Assembly (NCBI GenBank): GCA_028551475.1
Contig: CM052362.1
Coordinates: forward strand, 13,694,521-13,758,520
DNA: 64,000 nt
Direction: 5' to 3'
Source: Casuarina equisetifolia
Lineage: Eukaryota > Streptophyta > Magnoliopsida > Fagales > Casuarinaceae
How positions within the stretch are numbered: the first letter of the stretch is position 1; each line of letters begins with the position of its first letter. This document shows positions 35,501 to 49,590 of the stretch, piece after piece. Position numbers and translations under genes: made by a program. The notes under the pieces were generated by a model that saw nothing but the letters and a program-made list of their open reading frames with translations, was not told the DNA's origin and ran no database searches.

Positions 35501-36407
35501 GGCTAAATAGTGTTCTCTTTTTCAGATAGTAAGCCTTTTGCTGAGCTACACATCAGTTCATGTCAATGCAATTAACAACCAGCAGGAGACGGCAATGGAT
35601 TTGGCAGATAAACTTATGTATGGAGAATCTGCATTGGAAATTAAGGAATTTCTAGCAGAAGCTGGTGCCAAGCACGCAAGGCATATTGGTCAATTGGATG
35701 AAACAATGGAGCTCAAAAGGACTGTGAGTGACATAAAGCATGAGGTTCACTCACAACTCAAAGAAAATGAACAAACCCGACGCCGAGTTTCTGGCATTGC
35801 CAAGGAGCTAAAGAAGCTTCACAGAGAAGCTGTTCAAAACACCACGAATTCTATCACAGTAGTTGCAACACTTTTTGCCTCGATAGCTTTCTTGGCCATA
35901 TTCAACTTGCCTGGCCAATACGTTACGGATGATGGACCAGATGTTGGAATGGCTAACATAGCTAACCAAGTTGCTTTCAGAGTATTCTGCCTCTTAAACG
36001 CAACATCTCTCTTTATTTCTCTGGCTGTTGTTGTGGTCCAAATCACTTTGGTGGCGTGGGACACTACAGCTCAGAAGCAGGTTGTATCAGTTGTTAACAA
36101 GTTAATGTGGACTGCCTGTGCCTGCACTTGCGGGGCTTTTCTAGCAATAGCTTTTGTAGTTGTTGGAAAGCGAAGTTCGTGGATGGCTATTACTTTAACC
36201 CTTATGGGAGCACCAATTCTCGTGGGGACTCTTGCAAGCATGTGCTACTTTGTTTTCAAACAACGCTTCGGGGGTTTTCGCAGTGACTCCCAGAGACGCA
36301 TCAAAAGGGCCAGTGGGAGCAAGTCTTTCTCGTGGTCTTTATACTCGGCAAATATATCAGATCTTGATGACTATAACTCTGACTGCGAGAAAATCTATGC
36401 CCTCTAG
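32502..36407 (+). CDS. Ankyrin-repeat/PGG membrane protein, ITN1-like
   Basis: Three exons: 32502-32811, 34145-34554 and 35526-36407; joined 1602 nt, 533 residues, GT-AG throughout. Residues 10-300 carry ankyrin repeats, for example GETALYIAAANNFLELFRFL, KTALHNAARYGLLSIVKALI, QTALHMAAKGQCPSVVEEIL and NTAVHIATRKGRSE. A charged linker with coiled-coil character (about 290-340) leads into the PGG domain: NTTNSITVVATLFASIAFLA then IFNLPGQY. Four hydrophobic helices at about 347-370, 392-418, 432-454 and 459-485 place it in a membrane. The family includes Arabidopsis ITN1, a plasma-membrane protein in salt/ABA responses; the role here is inferred. Introns of 1.3 and 1.0 kb look unremarkable apart from a TTC repeat. 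No lesions seen. Confidence 0.92.
32848..32895 (+). repeat. (TTC)16 microsatellite in intron 1
   Basis: Sixteen TTC units begin 36 bp after the intron 1 donor of the ankyrin gene. Length is likely polymorphic. Confidence 0.95.
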
Positions 36408-37802
36408 ACAGTGTTTTCTGAACTCTGAGTTAGCTGCACAAGGTCTTCTTCTGCGGATGTTTATCTGAATGTAAATAACTGCACATGCAGCGCCAGTAGT
36501 AGGCAGGCAGTTTCAATGTTGAGATCGCGCCAGGGCGATGTTGGTGGTTCCACCGTGTCATGGTCGACAAACGAGAATGTTTGTGAGAATTCATGTTTAC
36601 AGCAAATTGCTCGCTGGTTGTGACAGGACCGGACCAATGAATCGACAGAGTCAACTAGAAAAGGTTATGTATATTTATGAATATTACTTTCTGTATTACT
36701 TTTCATCAGTGTGTATGAGTATTTGTTTCCAGTAAATTTCTTGCTGATTGTGATGGGACCAGAGACAAGAAATGATGTACTTTAGGCATATCGAAGTACA
36801 AAATGTTAGTTCAGTCTACAGGAGCATATGTATATGTTTGAAGCAAATTGCTTGCTCATTGTCATCGGATAAACTAAACTCGATCTCGGTCTAGGTTTGT
36901 GATTCCTGTATGTTTTGCTGTATGACCAGCAGAGTGGTTGGCCACCAGGAATGTCACAAATTTGGACCAATCATATTTTTCTACCAACTAGGTTGTCATG
37001 TGAAGTAGGATACGCCTCTGATCTGCGGCCAATCCCTAATTGGATTTCTGAACTCTCTAATCATCCAAAAGAGGCCACCTATTTTATAAAATCGGTCAAT
37101 GGAAGACTGCCTAATCTGGAATTGAAAAGACTTCCTCCAGTTTTATCAGTTGCTTTCAAGAACTAATTGTTGTAACATGGTAAGTGAATGAAAGAATATC
37201 ATAGAGGAGGCATTGACGTCATATGCCTTTTTCAAGTTCCGGTTCTGGTTACCCCGTGATGAACCAACACCGATTGCCTTTTTCTTCTTTTTGTTTTTGC
37301 TGTGTTTAACCGTGCTGCTACCATCACCATTATCACAAGTTCTGAGCAAAGTCATCATGTTCGCCAATATTCAAGAAATAGAACACAATTTATATCGGTG
37401 GGATAAAACGAGAAGAAATAGTCAACGGAATAACAAGACATGCATAATTCTTCTGTAGAACTTCTCTATACATGAATTAGTGATTTCTTATTTTATAAGG
37501 TTGCTGTAACAGATGAGCACAAAGAAACAAACTGCATCTTCTAAATAAACTTCTCCCTCTAACCCACGTGGTTTTCAATTAAAAAACAACAGAACCACAC
37601 GGGTATGTCTTTTGCTTACAAAGTCAAAGAATAGCTCAAGAAAGACCCTATCTTAATTCGAAAACTTTCCTCCGTCACAACCTTTTACAATAACAAAACA
37701 ATCTGCTACGATATACAATTATACAAATTATACCAGATCTCACATATGACGAGACTAGTATACAGTTAGGCTTGACAAGGGGCAGGAAACGACCCCTTTT
37801 TG
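36408..37802. other. 3' flanks of the convergent ankyrin and VAC14 genes
   Basis: Probably holds the 3' UTRs of both genes. Short open frames (36915-37166 and others) have no recognisable domain. Confidence 0.4.
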
Positions 37803-38293
37803 TCATAGTTGCAACTGCCCTGGGCCTCTCTTCGATGATCTAGAGGAAGATCCACCCATGTCTGATAAAGACACCCGCCGAGAGTCTTCAGGTCCTTCCA
37901 CCACCTGCATTGTAGCATTCGAAATTGTGATTCCGAAAATAACAATAGTATCCTCGAAAGGGAACAGAGGGTACAAGATAAAACAAGCAGGGAGAAAGAA
38001 CATCAGTGTAGATATGGTATTCAAAGATCTGCGCCTTGTCCAAATATTTGATGCAGGCAACATAACCTTTGCTTTTGGGTAATCAAGCTCCAGAAAAAAG
38101 ACTAAGACTATTCATGCTGTTATGTCCTGACTTCTGCCACTAAATCCAAGACACCCTTTTTTCAGCCACACACCAAACCACCCCCGGGGGTACTCCTGTG
38201 AATTATTTTTCTGGTTCTGAATCTTAAAATGATACCCTGAATAGGAAAGAGAAGCCCTACCTACCGTTGATAATGAAGTTGTGGAACTGTTGC

Positions 38294-38325
<32 letters not shown>

Positions 38326-41300
38326 ATTTTTGCATGCATACGATGCTGGTGCTGCATTTGCTCAAACTGTTGTAACCTTGAAGCAAAATTAATTCCATTA
38401 TGCGAATTCCCACCATCCTGGATTCCATCTCCATCCTCAGTGATTTGTGATCCACTTGGCATGTGATGTAGAATTTGATAGGGGTTTCCTGATGATGTCC
38501 GCCTAAATTGCTCACCATTGAAAGAATTGGAAGGTACCGTTTTTAAACGAGTCCGTAGTATCTTGAAAGCGGCACTTTGCTGCATTCAAGTGTTAAATGT
38601 AAGGTTACGTGAATGACTAACATGACTAAATAAATGATAAACCAGATTGTGGAATGAAAACTAGTCAGCAACAAACATTAAGAGCAAATTTAATCTCCTT
38701 TAGAATTTTTGGACTAGGGAGCCAAAAGCATATATTGCTGAACCCAATTACAAGCAGGCTTAAGGGAAGACAACATCATCTGATATTTCAAAACAAATTT
38801 ACACAAAAATTTCGAAGCAAAAGAACCATACTCATGGGAAACACAGAGCTTTTGGCAATACTTCACAAATGTAGATGAAGGGCCAAAGAACGGGAAAACC
38901 AGAGGCACTGCTAAATTTTCACTCAAAACACAGGCAGGACCATCCAGAATTTAACAGGCTAAAAAGGAGAAGCACTATTGCTTGTAACAACTATTAATGG
39001 TGAGTACAACTATATTCATCTTCAATAGGGAACGAAACAAAGCAACAACCAGTTTCCTTGACTTTTTTAGTACTAAAACCACATTGGGGATAACAATCAC
39101 GGAAGTCACAGTGATGAAAATCCTGTTCTTTTTGTTGGGGTTCAAATCCACATTTTAAGCAGCTTTTAAGGAAAAGCAGAAGCTCAATATTAATAGCAAG
39201 AAAATTTGATACTATGATCAATATTATGATTTTTTATCATTACGAATAAAGAAGAGGCACTAGGAATAGAAATTATCAAAAATAAAAAATAAAAAATAAA
39301 AAGCATAAAATATAGTATGAAAAGACAAAAGAAAACAAAACCGGTCATTGATTAATTTAATGTGCAAATGCATAAATAGGCACATACGTACTACATATAC
39401 ACCCTCTTATATAATGGCCAGTTTTTAATGCAGGACAACACGTTCACTAACAGATGTTGATGGAAATAAGACTCTTCTAAACCACACCTGGGGAAGCAAC
39501 ATTAGAAGGCCATACAAAGCTTTTAACAACCATATGTATCTGCCCGGTTCAAGAAGCTGCAAAAATCACAAAATGAATCAGGCATTCTTAACATATAAAC
39601 TGCAACTTAAGTAGACAGATCCTGAAAGCATGAACATATACATCCCATTTAATTGTGCACCATGCCACCCACACCACCCCAAACCCACCCACCAGAGGCC
39701 CAGCCCAGCCGGAAAAAGAAAAGAAGAAAAGAACCATTAAATGCTTTACATGACAACATAATATATTGACAATGCAAAAACTTTTTATTTTTCTTTTCTT
39801 ATCCAGCACTAAATACGTAGCTCATTCTACTACAGATGGTTATGCATCACGCAAATGTTCAACTAGAACTACATCAAAGGAAATATACTCTACATTATCA
39901 AAGCCAGCCTATTGCTACTGTTATCGACAGAATCCCCTACAGCATATGCACCCCGTTTACAAATTATTTTTTTAAAACAATGTTAACACTTGTTAAAAAA
40001 GTTATTAAAAGATCCTCCCCAAGAAAACATACTGTCGGGGTCACTAATAGATACACCCAAGATCTTATGAATATACATCACTACAAGGACCAAGTATACA
40101 AGGCGAGTTAGAACTTTCTTCTACCATGCACCTGCAATCTAAGGTATGCAAATATTGGGGTTTCCAGCAAGCGAATCAATTTATCCAGCTGAACTAAAAA
40201 TTTGACATTGATATCTTCCTCCGACAGAGACTGAATTACAGCACTTGCATGCTGATATGTCTGCCAAGCAAAATTTTAGATTATCATTAAATGCAGCAAA
40301 AAGGGAAAACTGGACAAACAAGATCACTAAATGTAGCAAAAATCTACAACTTCCAAAAAGAAGAGGAAAGAAAGCAGCAGTGGCAGAGGGAGAGCGAGAG
40401 AGAGAGGAAATGGTTTTCCAGTAAATTCAGATCACTCACCTGTGCTAATAAGCAAAGGCTTATAATTGCCATGGGGGAATGACACCATGAAGCATACAAA
40501 GAAACAAATAAATTACTGCCAGCAGTATTCACCAGGGAATGTTTTAAAAGATTCCGAAGCTCAGACAATTCAGAGGATGTAAGTAAAATCAAATTCAAAG
40601 CCTGAAATGAAAAGAAAAGGCATCAAATGCATAATTACAATTCCGCTTCATGTAGCCAAAATTTAAGAAAGGAACAAAGGAATAAAACTAACAACTAAAA
40701 ACAAAGACAGAGATGAAAAAGTAGAACCTTATGATGCTTCATCTCACTAAGAAATAAGCTACGACAAATAGAAACATTGTTTCCTTTTGCTATTCATACA
40801 ATACAGGTTTATACTAGTTCTTAGATAACTGACAGACCTGAACCATAGTTGAAGCAAAATCCAGGTCAGATTCTCCTTCTAGTATGGTTGAGAGTTCTCG
40901 ATAAACTCTTTCAGCATTTAATAGTACACAAAGACGGCGGATTATCAGTGCACCACGCCTGAGGAACAAAATAAGGAACAAAACAAGAGAATTAATACCC
41001 AAAAGAGGAAATTATGGGTTCAAATTAATATTAACAAAGAATCAGTAAGAAGGGTAGCTACAAGAAAGCAAAAAAGAGTTAAAGGACAGAAACTCACTTC
41101 TCCAGAAGAGAATTATCTACCCGGAAATTATGAACAAGGAAAACTACAAGCTGGCGAAAGTGCTGATGATCTCTTGCTATGCATGCGTGAACCTCAAGAA
41201 CCAGGAGCACCACCTGCAGAAAATCCATCAGCCCATTGTAGAAGCATGGATTGTTCACATTCACCAATTAATGGCATTCAAACATGAGATCAATATAGAT

Positions 41301-44300
41301 CAATTTATCTTTATGTGTTTATTATTTTCAAAAGAAGTTGTTCAAAGAGATTTCTACAAAAGATTTGACAAGAAAGCACAACACATGAAGAAAAGGACAT
41401 CATGGTGGAGAGCAAGTAGTCTTAATCGAGATTACCTCCTTACACCTCACAAACATATGTAACAACCAAAGAGAAGAGTGAGAACAATCTCCTTCAGTAG
41501 ATATTGTACGACCAAGGTCCACCAAAACCTACCCTTTATGTTATGTGATATGACCAAACAACCATGCCTAAAGCGTGATACTCATGCCAATAAAATTCAC
41601 CTAGCTATTAACCACAGAATACTACCAGATGCAATCTCATGAACTTGTTGAAGTAGATTATGGACTAGGGCCAGTAGTTGATACAGTTTCACGAGAAAAC
41701 AACCAAACTTGTAGTTGAAAATATTTTGTTGTGAAAACTAAAGCTTAAATCTCAGAACAATAACCAAGTATCAAATATCATCTTTCACCAGAAGATTAAT
41801 TCAAAATATTGAAGTCCGAAAAGACCGTAAATCAAACAATTGCTCATTTTTCACAACATTTGCTCCTCACAAATTCCCAGTCCACCCAGCAACAGGAAAA
41901 GAAAAGGTAAAACTAAAATGTCAGTGACTTGATCATCTTATCGCCTCCTATCAAAGAAGATATTCTAGCCTCCTCGCCTTTCTCTCTCAGCATCATTTTC
42001 AACTGTCATCTTGGCTGGATTATCTCATTGTGAACTAATAGCTGAACCCAAGATATCCAGGCAAAGAAGGTATGTTCAATACACAGATCAGAAGAAGTGC
42101 CACAACTAAAATAGTTCCAGTTACGTTCATGTTGACAGTGGAATTCATTAGAAAATGCATCTAAATAAGATCAAATGAACAAGTACGATCAAGATAAAGG
42201 GAGTACCTCGTCAGAAGGATCTGAGAGTGCTTTCAAAAGGCTGTCAAATATGTCATTAAGTGAACTTAAGACCTGTTTCAGGTAGAATAAAAAGTTCAAA
42301 TCATATTCATTATAGAAAAGAAAGGTCAGCTTAAAAAAGCCACAAAATGGAAGTTCAGAGCAAGGCAAGGAAAGAAATGACCTCTAATTAATTGTAAAAC
42401 AGAGCTGATTACTGCCTTTTGCCCCTCACTTTGATTTGGAAATTCCCTTGTTTTGCTCTATTTTCCCCAGAAATATATATTAAAGTAGTAATTACGCAAT
42501 TACAAATTGACCAGATTGGTTTAGACTTGTATTCTTCTAAGTGTTGCTAACACAGAGACAAGAATGTTCTAGATATTTCAATTCAAGTATGCATCTTAAA
42601 TCCTCTACTAACAGATCCCAAGTGCAGCAAATGACCTAAGCCAAATGCCCGCAGTGGATGTTTCATATAAGCTGAACCAAGAACTTTAAGACCCAAGCCC
42701 ACATCCATCAGGAAAGGAGTTCACTCAGAAGGAATCCACTAAATATGAGATCCGCCATATAAAGAGGTTCAAATGTCACTGGACAAGCTCAATCAAGTTC
42801 CCATGGAAGTTGCTGGGTTTAAAGATTTCGATCTTATATCTAATTTGATTGGGATGAGAAATGCACTTTAAAGCCCCACTTCTGGAACTATCACTGGCCA
42901 CTGAAAAGTCAGTATAACACGCCCTCATTTCCATGGATGTCTGAGCAAATTGCAAAGGTGGAAAAGGTAACTCACAGATACCAAAGTTCCCCTTGATTTC
43001 ACTCTTTTTCCACCATGAAATTTATTGTTTGTGAGACATATTTTGCCTGACTAAAAGCTAATCCAAAACAGGAACACCAGATATATATTTTACATAGACA
43101 AAACTCTTTCTGTCACTTGGCAGAAAGTCTAATTTCAACTCAGGACAAGCCAGCTCACACACTTCCAAAAGGCAGTGCGCAGGGGTGGCTCCTTTTCCTT
43201 AACGAGCCTCAAATAAGGAGCAGGCTCTATTCATTTAACAAACTAGGTAGCAAAGCCCCGGCTATTGCAAATAACTTGTGTTGTGGAAGGAGGGTGGATT
43301 TTTTAATAGGCTTTGATCAAATTTCCAGAAAAGTGAGAAACATCCACAACATTCTCTCCCCCCACAAAACACCCCAAAATGAGATGAGATGAAATAAATA
43401 AATAGCGAGGAGGAAAATGGACATGGCCAACTAGACAAACCAAAAGGCACAGAGATAATAGATCTTGATTGTATGATAGAAAAATCAATTGTGTGATTGA
43501 ACAACTTAAAAGGTTTGACGCACACGTGCCCTGAACAAGAGTACAACTGTAACATGAAGGTCAAAGGAAAGAAAACAAGCACACGACCTGTTGAACATAT
43601 TCATATATGCACTGCATTTACCTCAGCACGATGTCTGTTCAGAAGAGTCGAAATCCAGTGCAAAGCTTCAATTCTAGTAGCCTCCCAATCGCTAGATAAT
43701 TGCCTAACAGTCAAAATAGCCAGCAATCAACAATATATCATTCTCCACAGTAATCCAATTATCCTTATTGTCAAAGCTTAAAGAAGGGACTCCCATAAGC
43801 ACTTCCTTTATGGATCCTCAAGAGGAAACAGCATATACCATTTCAAACCCAGCTTTTTTCCAGGTTTCAAAAACACTACCTTCTTGCAATAGTGAGGATT
43901 GCTCCTACATCAAATCCTTCAGCCGGATCAGCATTGATTGAACGAAGCTCTTCATTGGTTTCACGAGCAACCTTGTAAAAGCATAAAATGTGTAAACAAC
44001 CAGGGCGAGACAAGAGATTCAGTACCTTCACTATTTGGCAACACAGAAACTGTAAAGAACGAATGTAAGACCCACCAAACCACCCACGAACCCCTTTCCT
44101 TCCACAGATAGTAAATGTGAAAGGGAAAGATCAACACAACCTACCACTCTAATTTTCTCTTCTTTATCTGATATGCAGGGCAAAATGGCTCCAAGGATGT
44201 CAGCATAGTATGGAATAAGCTGGTCGCCACCAAGCTTTACAAACTCATTTATCTGCACAAGCAGGGCTCAAAACAAATTAAATCACAATGAAGCAGTGAA

Positions 44301-47300
44301 TTTAATAAATCTAGAAAAGATGCCAACAATCAATATCCAATCTGACAGAAAACTATATCAAATAGGGAGAATATTATAAATAACAGGATCGGTTATGTAA
44401 TGTGGTTCCACTTACCCAAGTTATAGCTGTTAACCGAGTAAATTCATCTGGAGAAGCTGCCCTCTGAACCAGTATTTCAGCCATGCGACCATAATCTACA
44501 GACTTCAAGAGTAGCACTGCTCGAGTCAGAAAATTACAAATGAACAAAATATTTTGTTTCTATGTCAAAATATTTGATACTGATGCATTAAAAAACCATT
44601 GCTTTTTCAAACCCAAAGTCAAACCACAACAATCTCATGGTTCAAAAGAGGTTTGAAGAAAGAAAAAAGGATGGCACCTGGCACAAGATAGGCAATGGAA
44701 AAGTAAAAAACTATGCAAGAAATTGGCATTCAGTGGAAGCCTTACTGGGGAGTTCTTGATCTCTTGTAGGAACTCTGAAAGAGCTGAATCAGCTTGTTGC
44801 CGTATTTCATGACTCGAATCACTTAACATATTAAACAAGCCTGAGATTTATCAAGGATGTCATACATTCATATGAATTCCAAAACTATGTCAGATATAAA
44901 AGAAGTTTAACAGCTTTCAAATAATAAAAAATTACCATCAAGAAAATCGGGAAGGAAACCCAGCATATCAATATCAGGGACACTGTCCAGAACAGTGATC
45001 CATCCAACCAAAAACTGCCGAACAAAGGGATTGAGGACATTCATACGCTCCCTTAACAATGGTATAAATTCTTCTATGCTGAAGAAGAGAGAACATTGTA
45101 GAGCAGTTATAAGTTGCATTATTAAACCAATTTACAATCACTTATGATGATCTTAAATTCTCAAGAATAAGAGCTAAAGGTTTTAAGAAAGGAATAAGAT
45201 GGCGCACCTGAATTGATCACTTTCAGTAACAATGTCCTGTTTCATTATAGTAAAATCTGAGACTACGTTTAACAAACAAGAAAGCCTATTTTCAGACACC
45301 TATATGGAACAAGCCAACAGTCTGTTGGTCTTAACCTTTCATGCAGTCTGCTGAGAGCTTGTTACCTTCACAAGCCGATCTAAAAGATGAGCGGCACTTT
45401 GTACATTGGCATCTGAGTCTGCTGAGAGCTTACACAAGGCATCAAAAATCTGATTAAAGAATATGATGAAATCCCCTCTTACAACCTGCATATGAGTCCA
45501 TCAAGAAAACATGACATATAACGCCACTAAACATCCAGAAGAATACAAAATATAATTCTGCTGAACCACTCTCACCTTTGCAATATTATATAGTGCTTCA
45601 CAAGCATAATAGCGAACTCTGCTATCTTGGTCAGAGAAAGAATTAAGCACAGGTGGCACAATTTGCTAGCAAAATGGACCAGAAAAAGAAAATTATTTAT
45701 ATCAAAAGACTGACAAATACTGAAGGAACAAATAATGAGCAATCAATTTTGCTATGCAATGTAACAGATAGTTATGTCCCTGTTAAGAAGACTACCACCC
45801 CCACAACATGATCATAACAATGACATTTGACTGGTCATCTCCAGTTTTAACATAAGAATCTCATACGCATGACCAACAGTTTCAAAATGATCAATTAAAA
45901 ATTGCCTCTCTTGCCCAAAAAACAAAACTCACAAACACTATCTGGCTGATGATTATGGCTTATCTCACTTCTTATGACCAAATTAAATGAGTAAAATCTT
46001 AATGCCAACCCTTATTACCAAATCAAATTAGTACAGCATCTATAGCATGCTAAGATTAGTGTGGCCACCATCTGAAAGCATGAATTCCAAGAACTAGAAT
46101 GTTAGAAAGCCCACACTCTGCATCAAAATATGGTGCCTCAGCAACTATTAGCTCCCTTTTCATTAAGAAATGCCCGTCATTGTAATTGACCAGTAAGAAA
46201 GCATTCATTCTGCAGCTCCAGCCTCATAATATACCAATATACATGAAAAAAAATTAAAAGATAAAAGCTAGGGTGATTCACTGGTGAATATTGTTGTGTG
46301 TGTCACTCTACTTTTTTTATTGAGCTTACATTTTGAATCATACTGCCTAAAGCAATCACCCAGCCATCCAAAGACAAAGAGGAAGGTGCATGTAAACATC
46401 CTCCTCAAAGATATTATAAGCAACTTAAAGAAATTTAAGGGTCTCTCAACATGAATAAAGGTGAAATCATGTGTTCTATCCATGAATTCCACCTAACATA
46501 TACTAGGACACATTCCAAACTAAACTTTTAGAAAGAAAAAAAAAAATGTATAGTTGGAAAAAAAAAATGTAAAGAACAGAAAAACATAGGATGCAGCTAA
46601 AAAAAAATCTAGATAAAAAATCTTTAACATTCACATCTAGGTCGGAGATGGCAAAAGAACCAAAAAACAGAAAAATGAGAGAAGGATTGGCTTTCTCTGG
46701 CTTTTGCACAATAGCTCTCTTCATTGAGTACACTAATGAATCAAACCTTTATTAATAAGCACCGAATCCCAAGTTTTTACTGAAGCAATCAACTCACAGG
46801 AAATCCAACATTTCATTCCAGTATATCTTCGAGAGAAAAAAGAGTGAGCTCGAATATCTCATTCCTCTAGCTAAAAAATGCATAAAACAAACTACAGTTC
46901 CCAACCAATAAATAAGCAAGCTGAGCAACGTCTAACAACTAAATCCCCCATATGGTCAAACAAAATTAATGAGCTTATCCAAAAGGCAGTCCTATGCCAC
47001 AGCATTTTCAAGTGGAAGATATGGGCTTTAAATAGGGGAGATAAGGATTTGCAGCAGAGGCCCGTGATGACACAAACTGTTTTAGCAGGACTGGTTGAAA
47101 ATATAACTTAACAATGACTGATACACTCAATGAGACAATACCAGTTGTAAAGCAAGCTGATATTTGTATAAGAACAACAATCTCGTGAAAAGCCGTGAAG
47201 ACAGGCGTTTCTTCAATAATTATTCACAATACTGGCTGACCATACATGTATGTGCATTCTATTCATTGCCAGCATAAAGATTTCAAAACTTCTATGCAAT

Positions 47301-48271
47301 ATCAGTAAGAGAACCAGAAACCCTCCTTGCTAGGTATAGGATCAGGCATTGTTTACATATATTGGAAACATTCTAATAAGTTAATCAGCAAATAAAAAAT
47401 CCCAGTATCTAGTCATCTAGAATCACCGTTGTGATCAAACGACTGGACAATATTATTAAAATTCAAACTTAAAGCCCGTTTATATTAGTAGAACACATGC
47501 CATGGGAAGCTTGAAGGTTTCCAGTGATATTTGGCTCATTCCGGTCATTTTAATACAACACCGACCTTAAATGCAGTGCCAGCGACAAAAAATCAACTAG
47601 CAAAAGTTAAACATAACTTGACCACAAATTGATATACGGGTGAATAAATTATATCAGTAAGATGAAGTGCCCAATTCAAACTCCTTACCTCTAGATGTTG
47701 AGCCGCTTCAGTAGTCAATCCAACTGTTGCAGCCGCTAATCCTATCAATCCTCCCTGCATCAAACGAAAATAATAAAACCAAACAACCAAAGTTAAACTT
47801 CATGCATACATAAATATATAAAGGCACATATCTGTACTTATATATATATAACTCGGATCACTCGTCCCCGAGTCAAACTCCGCAAATATCATCCGGACTA
47901 ACAAAGCCGTACAAGTTCCCCAATTCGATAATTACGAATTCTACTTCAGTAAAATACCTTCCGGAAATTCGCTTGCGACGAATACGTAAAGTCCATAATC
48001 AACAAATTGATCACCGCCGTAATCTTGTCGTGATCCCCAGCCGCCACGAGTTGCCTCACAATTCCCTCGACCTATACATACACACGCAGACACATATAAA
48101 ACATAAGAGTCCCGGAAGATCCGAAAGAACCATCCAAAACCCTAGAATCTCAAAACAATCAAAGTCGGAAACAAAAGGGACCTCAAGAGCCGCATTCTTG
48201 CGCTTCTCATAGAGCTTGTCGGAAAGATTGCGAAGCACGGAGGTAGGAATCGCAGAAAGCGCGTCGGCCAT
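37803..48271 (-). CDS. VAC14: VAC14, scaffold of the PIKfyve/Fab1 complex
   Basis: Twenty minus-strand exons: 48271-48182, 48071-47958, 47754-47689, 45665-45576, 45485-45366, 45299-45208, 45078-44936, 44840-44746, 44502-44416, 44252-44145, 43971-43880, 43703-43622, 42272-42207, 41213-41098, 40958-40838, 40601-40440, 40260-40132, 39556-39488, 38579-38265, 37904-37803. Joined length is 2259 nt (752 residues), in phase at every junction. The N-terminus ([20 protein letters not shown]) and the Fab1-binding HEAT region ([38 protein letters not shown]) precede more HEAT repeats. The Fig4-binding C-domain spans about 455-630 ([40 protein letters not shown]). VAC14 holds Fab1 kinase and the Fig4/SAC phosphatase together for PI(3,5)P2 metabolism on endosomes and vacuole. 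The tail is low-complexity, with a QA repeat. No lesions seen. Confidence 0.95.
38296..38326 (-). repeat. Hexanucleotide repeat encoding (QA)n in VAC14
   Basis: CAGGCA-type hexamers in exon 19 encode alternating Gln-Ala ([16 protein letters not shown]). They lie in the poorly conserved tail after the Fig4-binding domain, so length variation is probably tolerated. Confidence 0.85.
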
Positions 48272-49590
48272 GGCACACCCCTCGGAATTGTACCGTACAA
48301 TAGTATCTCTCAGTACTCAATAATCAAAGTCGTTTCCGGATCTTCTCCTGCTCGAACCGGAACATCTCTCGAGGGTTTCTGTCCCCTCCCAAAGATCGCG
48401 GAATCAACGAAACGGGAGATAGAATTGGACCTGGCACTGGAAACTTGACCAAATTTGAATTATCCGGAGAAAAATGAGATCTGTGAGATTTGGGTATTAC
48501 TTCAAATTATAACCTAATTTCCTCCAACTTTCCTTAATACTTTTCTTTACAACCTGAGGGCGCGTCTGTTCCTGGCCCGTGTCTTCTTTTCCCCTTTTTT
48601 CTTTACTCCTCTGTTCCTGGTTCAGACTTGTAAGCGGCTGAGGGTATGCCGCAACGACTAAAATGTCCCTATTTAGTATATTTTTGTGGCCATCGCCCAT
48701 GTCTATATCCGGTATTTCGGACCTGATCCGCATTGTCATCTTTTTGTTTTTGTTGTTTTTCTTCGTAATAAATGAGATCATGTGCAGCATTATCTATTTT
48801 TTCTTTTTTCGAGTGATACACTGGGCTTTAACCTTCCATACTTTACGTCCTCCCGATAGCTACTCGGTGGAAAGACTAAAATTATCTTAAATTTATTGCA
48901 AAAAAAAAAAAAAAAAGCTCTACTATGGTATCGTATTGCTCTCCAATAAAATAAGTCCACGCCGTCCATTTTGCGCTTCGAGCGACCGTGACAACTCCTA
49001 CCCCTTGCTAAAGGGATAAAAAAAAGGTATATAGATGATAAAGACTTCAACATCCATTTCTGTTTATAAGAAGGTATAATATAAAAAAAAAAGTTTAAGA
49101 GTTAAAGTATATTTTCTTTATTAAAACTTTATCATAAAGAATTACATATTTGAACTTTTATCTAGCACATATATTTTCATATGTCAAATAACATTAAACT
49201 CAAGATGGTATGAAGTAAAACAAATTCAATATAAATTTTAATATCATATCAAAAGACTTAAATAAAATCCAAATAGTAACTTAAGAATTAAAAATGTATT
49301 TCATTTATCTAATTTTTGCTACAAGGCTTATACATTCAATTTAAAATTTTTATTGTGTATATATTTTTTATTCCTAAACCTTTAATTTTAGTTCGTATAT
49401 TAGCCCATTTCAATGAAATGTTCATTTTGTTATCTTGGTTCAGTAAATTGGTGTCTTCTTCGCTTTCCTTTCCGAGAAGGTCGGTTTCGACTTTGCCTTT
49501 CGCGGAAAATAATAAAAATCGAAAAGATTAGCGCGATGCGTATCTTAAAGATCTTTGACTAGCCAGACGCAAAAGACAATTATAGGAGCA
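48272..49590. other. VAC14 upstream region and spacer
   Basis: The first ~200 bp are GC-richer and probably hold the VAC14 leader and promoter. An A-rich run (48899-48916) and an AT-rich dispersed repeat (49097-49260) follow. No gene seen. Confidence 0.4.
49097..49260. repeat. AT-rich dispersed repeat, copy 2
   Basis: It begins AAGAGTTAAAG and contains GTATGAAGTAAAACAAATTC, in the same order as at 10294-10470. Blocks of the same family in reverse orientation occur near 22115-22330. Confidence 0.6.

Noticed and set aside
36915-37166. 83-codon frame downstream of the ankyrin gene
   Set aside because: No domain, and it falls in the expected 3' flank between two convergent genes.
43117-43781. 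Open frames on both strands between VAC14 exons 12 and 13
   Set aside because: They lie in an intron whose flanking exons join in frame; no homology seen.
46268-47111. Open frames in the 2-kb VAC14 intron 3
   Set aside because: Low-complexity or unrecognised. Exons 3 and 4 join in frame across them.
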